From: Diogma glabrata
Taxonomy: Eukaryota; Arthropoda; Insecta; Diptera; Cylindrotomidae
Reading direction: 5' to 3'
Assembly: GCA_963693315.1 (NCBI GenBank)
Contig: OY856186.1
Span: forward strand, 135,042,428 to 135,106,427
Length of the DNA stretch: 64,000 nt
The notes beneath the pieces are model-generated. The model worked only from the letters and a program-made list of their open reading frames with translations. It made no database searches and was not told the DNA's origin. Positions 42,420-52,292 of the stretch are shown here, piece by piece (positions within the stretch are counted from its first letter, which is position 1; each line of letters begins with the position of its first letter). A program made the position numbers and the translations under genes.

Positions 42420-44064
42420 TTAAATTTAATTTAATAAAGATGTTTTGCCAGATTGCAAAACTAAAACATGGGAATGGTGTAATTTAAATTAATGGAATTT
42501 TGCATTATTAGCAAACTGAAACTTGGTTTTAAAAGATGGGTCTAATGTCATGAGACAAAAATAAATTTGGGGAATCTGGAATCGGGCACCTTGTGACGGA
42601 GGAAAGTAAAAGTGAAGAAATGAGCACGAAAAGATTGTGTTTGGGATCTCCTTCGTCACAACTGAAAAAGCCCGTCCCAATTTCACACTTTTTGGTGGAA
42701 TGGCCAATTAGTCATTATACATTCGCTGTAAATTGGGTCCTCTATGACCACTTTGATTGAACATTTTCATTTCTCTCGCAAATTTAGTGATCAGATTAAT
42801 ATTTTCTGCTGTTGTATTTGCACTAAAAAGGTTTTGTATAAGCGCGGTTTAAAACTGTGATGAAGTTCTGAGATCTTCCAAATTGCATTTTCGTTATAAT
42901 CTGTGCTCGATGATTCAGCAGTGTGAAAGGTCGATCATCCGCTTCACATTCCATGTCCGCTGCTTCATGTAACGTTAAATAATCTTAGTAAAAACTTTTA
43001 TGCATGCTCGAATTGAAAATATCTTTGACTATCTGTCCGCTGAATAGCTGCCAAGGCATTAGCCAATACCGTTGAGTGAATAGAATTCATCCACCATGCT
43101 TACTTTGATATAACCTTGGCTAGTGACATCCCACTGCTTTTGTATTGGTATGTGATATTTCACGTTAGCTCATATTATGTCAATAACAGAGACTGGAGTA
43201 TATCCGTAAACCAAAAATAAATAAATTAAAAATCAACAAACACTGATGCGAACTTAAATTACTTGTTTTTTAACAGGATGCCTTGTGTTTGTTGATTAAT
43301 CCCGGCAAATGTTCCGTAATACCGGGATTTTCTTTTGTTAACCCCGGGATTTCGGGATCGTGAAAATGTGTCGGGATTCTATTCCTAAATCAGACATACA
43401 CCACTTTTTTGGCTATTTAAATGGTCCAAAACAAAAATAAAAATAAAATTTGGGGTATCTAAGATTTTTTTGTTTTCTATAGATTGCATTACTGAATTGA
43501 AAATTGGGGTGAAGTGGGGTGCTTGGAATGCATTTCAGCTAGGCGAATCGTATCAATTTCTTTATCTTAGCCAAATCTGTAACATGTATGTCTCTACTAT
43601 AAATTAAAACATCCATTATGTCAATTCATATTATCCTTATCGCATTATTCTTTCTTTATTTTGATTTATTTGTAAGTAAATTAAGAATGCTAGAAACCAT
43701 AAAAATAATTAAAACTTGTTTGTTTTGATTTTGTTTATTTACACACTTTATGTGTCATTTTCTAAACATCATATAACTAATGTCATATAAATAATCGTTC
43801 AGATTTTCAAAATGAATTCCTTTAAATTTTTCAATCTGGCCAATACGATGGTAACCAAATAAAAAGTTTGATACAAATACAAACGTTTAAAATTAAAGGT
43901 GGGTAAAGAGCAAGAAAATAAGAAAATTTAATAAATTAATAAATAAGAAACATTAGCTATTGATGTAATTGACGTATGATCAATATTTTAGTCAGATTAG
44001 ACCGGTGTATTGGTATATTACTTATTTAACGATGGAATGCTACGTTTAGTTAAGTGAATGTATT
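42420..44064. other. Intergenic, with dispersed-repeat pieces
   Basis: It holds the second copy of the 105-bp repeat (42557-42661). At about 43040-43400 there is a segment with GACTGGAGTAT, CTGATGCGAACTTAAAT and TTTTTTAACAGGATGCC phrases that is distantly repeated at 63280-63600. No ORF supported. Confidence 0.45.
42557..42661 (+). repeat. 105-bp dispersed repeat, copy 2
   Basis: Matches 19892-19996 with about four substitutions, ending CTTCGTCACAA. No neighbouring retroelement genes, so possibly a solo LTR fragment. Confidence 0.6.
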
Positions 44065-44877
44065 TTAGGAAAACCCAGGCATATCAATAGGAGAAGTTTT
44101 CTCTGTAGCTGGTGGTGAGGTTTTAAGCCAATATTCTGAAACTGATATATAAATAGCAACAATAAGTCCTATAACTGATGCAATCCACGTCGAGCTTTGG
44201 AAAATGACACAAGTTGCAACACACAGTCCAAAATAAGTAAGATACCTAGTGAAATTTACATATTGTTCCCTTTTTTCTGATGTTAGATCTGCAAAGAGAA
44301 ATAGTTAAACATCATCCGTCAAGTTTTATATGAAACATTAGGGACGTGAACATACCTGTACATAACCCATCTCTTATATCAAACCCATCAGCACATTTTA
44401 TACATTCATCGGGGCCATCCCCAAAACATTTATTGCATGATTTATCACACTCGAGACATTTGTATGAACCCTCATTATTTACACAAAACTGATTTGTTTT
44501 GCACGGATTAACTTCTCCTGCACATTCATTAAGATCAATACAACCACCGTTTGGTTCCATAATCCACCCGCTTTTACAAACACGACATCCTTTTGGTCCA
44601 GCTGTTGAACAACCTCCATCGCCACAAGCAACATGACAAATGCTGCATAATAATTTATCTTCGTCACGAAAGGCTTCATAATAACTCGTATCACATAAAT
44701 TACAGTTTTCGCCATGATATCCTGTATCACATAAACATTTTCCATTTCCTTTGCGTGTTCCGTTTCCTTTACATCCACCGTTTCCGTAGCAGTCGGTACA
44801 TTTATCACAGTTTGGACCGAAGTGGTTTACAGGACAACAAACTTTGGTTTTTTCAATACAAAGCCAAGAATGTAAAT
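44065..44877 (-). CDS. CRELD-like cysteine-rich EGF-domain protein, last two exons
   Basis: Exon 44356-44877 (acceptor TTTTAG, donor GTATG) and final exon 44065-44288 (acceptor TTTGCAG, stop TAA) join in phase. The first reads LHSWLCIEKTKVCCPVNHFG, then a laminin/furin-type Cys repeat (CDKCTDCYGNGGC...), and a calcium-binding EGF-like motif DLNECAGEVNPC, ending CADGFDIRDGLCT. The second reads DLTSEKREQYVNFTRYL, then one or two membrane helices (GLCVATCVIF..., ASVIGLIVAIYI), and a short tail SPIDMPGFS. This is the C-terminal half of CRELD proteins, ER/secretory factors implicated in protein folding and signalling. The N-terminal part (signal peptide and the first Cys-rich domain) was not found up to 64000, so the gene either has a long transposon-filled intron or is truncated. 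The exons look intact, with clean splice sites. Confidence 0.88.
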
Positions 44878-47013
44878 CTAAAATTAAAAATTCACTGAAA
44901 AAAATTGAAGTAATGACAACCTCATCTCGAAGTTGGCAGTTTATTATTCAAACAAAGAAAAAGTATTTGCAAACAATTTCACCGTGATTGGGATAACTAC
45001 TTGAAAACATTTTCTTAACAACGGCATGACGGTTATTTAAATAATAAAGTGTTATATCCAATATAACAGTAGTTGAATAAAGTTAATAACTATTTCCATG
45101 AAAATAATTTTCTTTGGTCTTATATCATGAATTTTTCATTTTAAAATTGAAGTATTTGAGATTAATTTAACTATATTTTATTTTCAAATAAATATTGTGT
45201 GATTGTCTCAACAACATCGTTCTATAGTTGTACAGTTGTTGAAACAATTTGGTAGTTCTATTCGCCATATCTGCCCGCAAGGCGAGGTTGAGACAACTGC
45301 ATTTCGATTGGAAATAGAACGTGTTTTTTTCAGTGTGCTTTTTAGTATTAAATCAAAACATTTATCCACTGACAATCATGTCACCAACAGTGGCATCGCT
45401 CGAAAAGTTTTACTAAGATCAACAAGGACTATCCCCTTAAGTTGGATAGGTGCTTAATAGTTATAAAAATAAAATTATCATCGAAGTCTGCTCTGTTTGA
45501 CATACTAGATCACACATAACATGGCATCTTTTTGAATGGTCAAAGAATCCACAAATTTAGATGTAAGATCAGTATAAACTAACCTCAGAGAGGCGGCTAC
45601 TTGCCTTAGCTTAAATACGACAACTGTTAATTAACAACAAAACGATACAGAGTCGTAGTTAATTCTATCATTGAAAACCTTGAATGTATAAATATTGTAT
45701 TTTCTTGCGTTTTTGTTCTAAATAGGAGTGTTGCCGAACTAACCAGCTACCAATAAACGCATATTAAGGTTTCACACAACAGCGGATTAGTTTAAAGCCG
45801 AGGTTTTAAACTCGTTCATTATGTCAGTATTACATTCATGACATTCACTGAAATAAGGCATAAATCGAACGCAGCTAAGGACTAAACAGTACCTCTAGGC
45901 ATGAAATAATAATAAACCTTTGCAATGGAATCCTAACTACTCCACTCCAGTAAAATACAGAAACGCCAAAATCAAGGTTGCCACGTTTAAAAGTACGACA
46001 CACTACCACTATGGTCTCAAACCTAAAAAACTCGTTGTATTTGTGCCACTTCATTTTTCAGTTCAAAACTTTAATTTTTTTGAAAAAAAATTAGGTTTTT
46101 GTTTGGTGCATGAAGTATGTATGAATTGATAGACGTTATTTCTGTAATACTAGCTTACTTATTTATAGTTGCTGTAATACTAACTTACTTATTTACAAGA
46201 CAAAAAATATTCAACCCTCAGTCCGTATTTTGCAATTGAACATTGACGGCATTAGCAAGTCAAAAACTGAACACTTATAGCTAGTCATTCGCGCTATACA
46301 TATATATTCTTGGTTAATTTAAGATTTCCTTTACCAAAACTGCAATTTAGTTAGCTTTTCTTTGTACCAAATAGTTATGTATAAAAATCCTATAATAACT
46401 GCTATCCGCAATAATAACTACATACAATAAAATTGTATGCATAATTAATAGTTCAAATTAGTAATCTATCTCATTAAATTAAAGTTCATTTATTTTTTCT
46501 TATGTAAATACTAGTTATATATTTACTATTAATTATAACAAATTAAATTTGTGAAAACTTCACATTATATACAAGAGTTAGTTTATACACTTTTTACAAA
46601 CACCATATTAATATTAAATCGATTGAATATCAATATCAATTTCACAATGTGAATCATTATTATTTAATTATTATATAGCTATTTGGTTTAACTAATTTTA
46701 CTCTTTTTCGTTAAAATAACCAAGTAAATTTATAAAAAAATACATTAAACATTTTGAATTAACTTGAAAAATCTAACTTATTCTCATCAAAAATGAAAAA
46801 GAATTCTTACTCTAAAGAAAACTGAAAAGCTTTTTTTGTTTCAATTTTTAAATGAAAGCTTGTAGTTCACGCTATATAAAGTATAAGGATAAGCCAGTGT
46901 ATTTACCTTAATCCAAAAGCTAGTAAAACTCGCTTAATTAAGGGTAAATTTCTTTCCAAATTGAGGTTCAATGAAATAACAGTAAAATATTGTAATGTTG
47001 TGCGTTAAAGATA
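44878..47013. other. No gene seen; presumed CRELD-like intron or upstream DNA
   Basis: Scanned on the minus strand for earlier CRELD-like exons; none recognised. An 84-codon plus-strand ORF (45203-45457) and a 69-codon one (45920-46129) look like chance. Sequence is AT-rich and without clear repeats. Confidence 0.4.
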
Positions 47014-47925
47014 TCCCGGGAAAAAATTGAGAGATCAAAAAAGATCTGATTAGATCTCTTTTGATCAAATTAGATCTGATGAGATCTTTGTTTTGAGTCA
47101 AAAAAATGAGAGTTTGATTTTTTCAGATCTAAAGAGATCTCTTTAGATCAAGGTAGATCTTCAAAGATCAAAGAAAAGAATTAGCGTTTGATCTTTGAAG
47201 ATCTACAAAGATCTGAAAAGATCTCTTCAAATCTTGATAGATCTTCAAAGATCAATGTAAAAATTTGCGTTTGATCTTTGATGATCTACTAAGATTTAAA
47301 GAGATCTCTTCAGATCTGCAACGGTCAAATACTAGTTTTTATCTTTAATCTTTGAAGATCAATAACGATTTACAGAGATCTCTTCAGATCTGCAAAAATG
47401 TGAAAATAGAAAAAAAAGTTTACAAAAATATTGTTCAGATCTAAAGAGATCTCTGCCAATTTTCTAACAACAATTAACAGCTTACACATATTTATTTGCA
47501 TGTTATTATATTTATATTTTTATTTATTTGCATTTATTTGTTTGAATATAAGTTTCGATTATATATCTTTGCATATTTGAGTTATTTTCAAAACAAGTTA
47601 GCATAATTGAGTTATTTTTCACTTTTTCGTGCCTCTTTAGTTTTTCTGAAGTCGGTTTTATTTTTTTTTAAAGTTTATTTTTAATAAATGGGATCTTTTT
47701 AGATAAAATAGAATCTTGATAGATCAAAGCAGATCTAAATGTATCAAAGAAGATCTGCGTAGATCCAAGAAGATCTGAAATCTTGGAACATATCTATACA
47801 GATCTGTTTTGATCTAAGGAGATCTGCGCAGATCGTTGTAGATATGTTCCAAAATGAAGATCTACGCAGATCAGCCAACGCAGATCTGATAAGATCTCTT
47901 CAGATCTCTGTATTTTTTCCCGGGA
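47014..47925. mobile_element. AGATCT-rich element with CCCGGG ends
   Basis: Ends are inverted: TCCCGGGAAAAAATTGAGAGATC at left and the reverse of TCCCGGGAAAAAATACAGAGATC at right. Between them I count about 26 AGATCT palindromes (17 in 47041-47460, 9 in 47720-47910), many spaced about 10-20 bp, plus other GATC words. No coding potential. The middle 47461-47700 is ordinary AT-rich DNA, so it looks like two inverted AGATCT-rich arms around a spacer. A clear target duplication is not seen. Confidence 0.65.
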
Positions 47926-48426
47926 TCTTCCAATTTAAATCAGTTAAGTCCGCTTAATTTAACACACAGGTTAATAATATTTTCAATAATCGATATTTTG
48001 TTCCAATTGAAATGCAAAGAAAGGTTGAAAGAAGAGATGAAAAAATTCTTAGATGAGCAACTTAATATGCAACAAAATAAATAATCCAACTTTGTTCTTG
48101 TTGCATCCTCGTGTAATTGAAATTTTGGTAAAGTACTTTGTAATTGAAATTCTACAAATTTCAATAGCATCATCAACACGAAAATGAATGATCAAGATCA
48201 ACCATAATAATAAAATAATGCGGAACATTACAAAACTGCATTTATATACATATTTAGTTTATTTACCCATAATCATTATTCATTATTAATAAGAATATTG
48301 AGTTGAATTATATCATTTAAATTTCCATTTTTAATAATGAATTCCAAAAAGAAAATTAATCAAACTATTGACAAAACAATTCTTTTTAATGGATAAAATA
48401 TTATTAAGGAATTTATAAGCAAATTT
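47926..48426. other. AT-rich sequence, no gene seen
   Basis: A 79-codon minus-strand ORF (47940-48179) has no recognisable features. Nothing else to report. Confidence 0.4.
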
Positions 48427-48690
48427 GTGAAATTAAACTTTTTTAAATAAAAACGAAAAAACAAGAACTAAAGAAAAACTTTTTCTCTAATCATAAGAAA
48501 AATTCGACTAACTGAAAAAGCTATATGGGTTTTTGTTTTTCGTTTTCTCAATTTTTTCACGTGAAATTAAACTTTTTTAAATAAAAACGAAAAAACACGA
48601 ACTAAAGAAAAACTTTTTCTCTAATCATAAGAAAAATTCGACTAACTGAAAAAGCTATATGGGTTTTTTTTCGTTTCCTCCACAATTTTT
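48427..48690. repeat. 134-bp tandem duplication
   Basis: GTGAAATTAAACTTTTTTAA starts at 48427 and again at 48561; the two copies are nearly identical through AAAGCTATATGGGTTTTT. It lies directly upstream of the broken gypsy element. Confidence 0.85.
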
Positions 48691-48843
48691 TCAGGGCATT
48701 TGTTTCTATCACCATCGATTCGGTAACCTTGCTCAAAAATGCCATCCTGATTGTTCTCGTTATGCTTCTTTCTCTCTTAATTCAAAAAACTAAATGGCTC
48801 ACCGCATTTAGCGGAATGCGGTGTCTGCCACAATAATTACCGT

Positions 48844-49425
48844 TTGATGGTTTATGATACCATCACAAATCTCAAATTTCTTACCGATACCGGTGCCGAG
48901 GTATCGGTAATTCCAGCTACTTCCGCTCAGAAGCTCAGTGTGAAATCAGACTTCACTCTTATTGCTGCGAATTCTACTACCGTGTCTACTTATGGGACGA
49001 AAACTTTAACGTTGAGTTTAGGTCTTCGACGTTCATTCGTTCACTCTTTCATCATCGCCAGTGTCTCTGTTCCGATAATTGGCGCTGACTTTTTGAACAA
49101 ATACGGTATTCTGGTTGATATTAAACAGAAACGAATTATCGACCCATTGTCTGATATTTTCACATCAGCAGTCACAGCTCCTATCTCTACTCCTTCATTG
49201 TCCGTTCTTATCAATGATAAATTTTCTCGTGAAATTAACGAGCTTTTAAACGAGTTCAAAGAATTAACCTTTGACTCAGGTCTCTCTTCAGCTGTGAAAC
49301 ACAATGTGACACATGCGATTATAACTACTGGACCACCAGCCTCCTGCAAAACTCGCAGACTACCAGCTGACAAACTTAAAGCTGCAAAGACTGAATTTGA
49401 CTATGCTAGAGGAAGGAATCTGTAG
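48844..49425 (+). pseudogene. gypsy protease and linker
   Basis: VYDTITNLKFLTDTGAEVSVIP holds the retroviral-type aspartic protease site DTGA. The frame continues with a flap-like region (FIIASVSVPIIGADFL) and the linker to RT (KTRRLPADKLKAAKTEFD), then slips out of frame near 49405; the next residues of a normal RT start are read in another frame. Upstream, stops separate it from the zinc knuckle. Confidence 0.75.
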
Positions 49426-49440
49426 ACCCTCTAGTAGTCA

Positions 49441-51354
49441 ATGGTCCAGTCAACTTCACTTGGTCGAAAAGAAAACAGGTTGTTAAGTGTTTGCGGTGAT
49501 TACCGTGGCTTAAATAAAGTCACAGTCCCCGACAAATACAACATTCCTTTTCTTCAGGATTTTTCGCAACAACTTGCAGGTTGCACTATTTTTTCGACTA
49601 TAGACCTAGTGCGTGCTTACCACCAAATTCCTATTGAGCCGTCTGATATTCCTAAGACAGCTATCACTACACCATTCGGACTTTTCGAGTTCACACGAAT
49701 GGGATTCGGTTTAAGAAACGCTGGTCAAACGTTTCAGCGACATATGCACACCATTTTACGTGGTTTAGATTTCTGCTTCGTCTATTTAGAAGATCTACTT
49801 GTCGCATCTAAGTCCTATGTCGAACACTTAGGACATCTTAAGGTCATCTTTCAAAAATTGCAAGATGCTGGTATGATCATTAACCTTAACAAGTGCAACA
49901 TCGCACAACACGAAATTAATTTCTTAGGTCATACCATTGATTCTAACGGCATTAGACCAACGAAAGAACGAGTGGATGTTATTTCCGGTTTTCCCACTCC
50001 TCAAATGGTCAAACAACTACGTCAATTTCTTGGAATGATCAATTTCTATCGACGTTTCATTCCTCACGCTGCTGGTGATCATTCCATTTTAAATGATTTC
50101 TTAAAAGGCTCAAAAAAGAACGACAAACGACCTATTAACTGGTCGGATACTTATCTTCAAGCTTTTACAAATTGTAAAAAGCAACTCAGCGATGCTACGA
50201 TGCTCTCTCATCCTTCTCTAGATGCCCAACTTGCTATTATGGTCGACGCTTCCGACAAAGCAGTTGGTGCTGTCGTTCAACAACTGGTCACCGATTCATG
50301 GCAGCCTCTCAGTTTCTTTTCGGTTAAACTAACCGAAACTCAACAGCGCTACAGCGCTTATGATCGTGAACTTTTGGCAGCTTATTTAGCCATTAAACAC
50401 TTTCGTTACCTTCTAGAAGGGCGAAATTTTATCCTATTCACGGATCATAAACCTTTAATTTATACATTGTCGCAAAATCCAGACAAAGCTAGTCCTAGAA
50501 AATTTAGACATCTGGATTTTATCAGCCAGCTTACAACTGACATTCGACATATTTCTGGAATTGACAATGTTGTTGCTGACGCCTTGTCACGCATTGATCA
50601 AATCCAACTACCTGAGAGCATCGACTATTCGGCAATTGCTGATGCTCAAACTACTGATTCAGAGTTGAAGGAACTACTTTCGGAAAATAGCACGACGCTT
50701 AAATTCCAACAGTTTCCTCTATTCCTTCACTCTAACAAATTTATTTATTGTGACGTTTCAACGAGGAAATTTCGTCCATTTATTCCAAAACAGTTTCGTC
50801 AAAGCGTTTTCGTGCAAATGCACAACATTTCTCATCCCGGAATCAATGCCTCTATTAAATTACTGACTGACGCCGTGGTCTGGCCGTCAATAAAAAAAGA
50901 TGTCCGGGAAATGATTCGAAACTGTTTACAGTGTCAGAAATCAAAAGTTTCAAGACACACTCGATCTCCTCTATCTAATTATTCTTCAACTTCAGAACGA
51001 TTTTCCGAAGTTCATTTAGATATTATTGGAACGATGCCTTCATCTGAAGGACAACGGTATTGTGTAACTCTGATTGACAGATACACAAGATGGCCCGAAG
51101 CAATCCCGATCTCAGAAATTACGGCTGCAACTGTAGTCACTGCTGTTTATTCTGGGTGGATATCTCGCTTCGGGGTTCCAAATTTCATTGTGACCGATCG
51201 AGTGTCACAATTCGAATCACAACTATATTCTGAACTTTCAAAGCTGTTAGGTTTCGAACATCGACAAACCACAGATTATAAACCTAAATGTAATGGCATG
51301 ATCGAACGTTTTCATCGAACATTGAAAGCGGCCATAATGTGTCACGATCGATAA
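49441..51354 (+). pseudogene. gypsy RT, RNase H and integrase, catalytic site altered
   Basis: 637 open codons. RT is nearly complete ([47 protein letters not shown]), but the active site reads YLED at about residues 115-118 where YxDD is expected, which should abolish polymerisation. RNase H ([34 protein letters not shown]) follows. The integrase has an H...H..CLQCQ zinc finger and D527, D586, E622 with DD35E spacing; TDRVSQFES has V where G is usual. A TAA stop at 51354 ends the frame before the integrase C-terminal part, which is read in another frame at about 51439-51954. Confidence 0.82.
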
Positions 51355-51438
51355 GATTGGACACGTACTCTCCCGACTATACTTCTTGGACTGCGTACAG
51401 CTTTTCGGGAAGATTTTAAATCTACCTCCGCAGAATTA

Positions 51439-52045
51439 GTGTATGGATCTACCTTATGCTTACCGGGACACTTTTTATCGGAACAAACGACATTGGTTCC
51501 ACAGTCGGATTTTGTAGCTAACCTCAAGCTACAGTTCAACAATCTCCGACCTGTTACTTCTTCTCATCACTCGAATGATAACGTTTTTGTTTTCAACGAT
51601 TTGAAAGCCTGCTCACACGTTTTCCTCAGAGTAGACACGGTCCGAAGGTCATTGCAACAACCCTACGATGGACCCTATCTCGTCATCAATCGTGATGACA
51701 AAACTTTCACTATAGATATTAGAGGAAGAATGGTTAAAGTTAGTGTCGACAGATTGAAACCCAGCTATCAGGATAGCACTAAATCTGAACAATCCCTGAA
51801 TAACCATTCACCGATAATATCTAGTTCTCCTCAGCACTGTTCTTCGATACCTGTTTCGAATTCTACGGAACAGGGTCACATCTCTAACTCCGATCCTTCT
51901 TCAATTTCAATTTCGAGCACTCCGATCAAAATTAAAAAAAACAGTGCGATTTAATTTACAACCTCAAACTTTTGTTACCAGGTCTGGTCGGATAACGCGT
52001 CCACCTTCTAGATTATTAACATCGATTATTAAATTAAAAAATTAA
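51439..52045 (+). pseudogene. gypsy integrase C-terminal part
   Basis: After a frame change, AELVYGSTLCLPGHFL continues the integrase C-terminal region, with HVFLRVDTVRRSLQQPYDGPY and VSVDRLKPSYQ, motifs typical of gypsy integrase tails. It shifts once more near 51945 to a tail with FVTRSGRITRPPSRL, then TAA. Coding was continuous originally; at least two indels separate it from 49441-51354. Confidence 0.7.
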
Positions 52046-52202
52046 AATTTTTGTTACGAAATATGTTTTGGTTGCAAGATTTTCAAATTTTTTTTTTTTT
52101 TCAAAATTTATATTTTCATATTTTTCATATTTTTAATACGGCATAACATGTTAACACCTATTTATCGTGATATTTTTATTTATCAATATCACTGGTAAGG
52201 GG

Positions 52203-52292
52203 GTGTATGTGGCGTACGTTTGAACTTAAAAATTTTAATCAAGTAGTTGATAAAAATTTTTAAGTTTAAACGTAAGCCACACACTTACAGAG
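52203..52292. repeat. Inverted repeat at gypsy 3' end
   Basis: TGTATGTGGCGTACGTTTGAACTTAAAAATTTT is followed after about 15 bp by its near-reverse complement (AAAAATTTTTAAGTTTAAACG, then TAAGCCACACACTT). It looks like an LTR start joined to an inverted LTR start, or a foldback created at the junction with the LINE downstream. Confidence 0.65.

Larger units (their letters stand above)
48691..52050 (+). mobile_element. Ty3/gypsy element, 5'-truncated and broken
   Basis: Begins inside gag with a zinc-knuckle-like FCFYHHRFGNLAQKCHPDC at about 48693-48757, then protease, RT, RNase H, integrase and a C-terminal tail ending TAA at about 52045. Most of gag and the 5' LTR are missing. A GGTAAGGGGG polypurine tract at about 52193-52202 precedes TGTATGTGGC, a plausible 3' LTR start that is cut after a few tens of bp. 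Confidence 0.82.

Noticed and set aside
44479..44808. 109-codon minus-strand ORF overlapping the CRELD-like exon
   Set aside because: Wrong frame; the correct frame gives the Cys/EGF pattern and joins by clean splice sites.
47940..48179. 79-codon minus-strand ORF as an upstream CRELD exon
   Set aside because: No CxxC motifs or similarity to the CRELD N-terminal domain, and no good splice sites.
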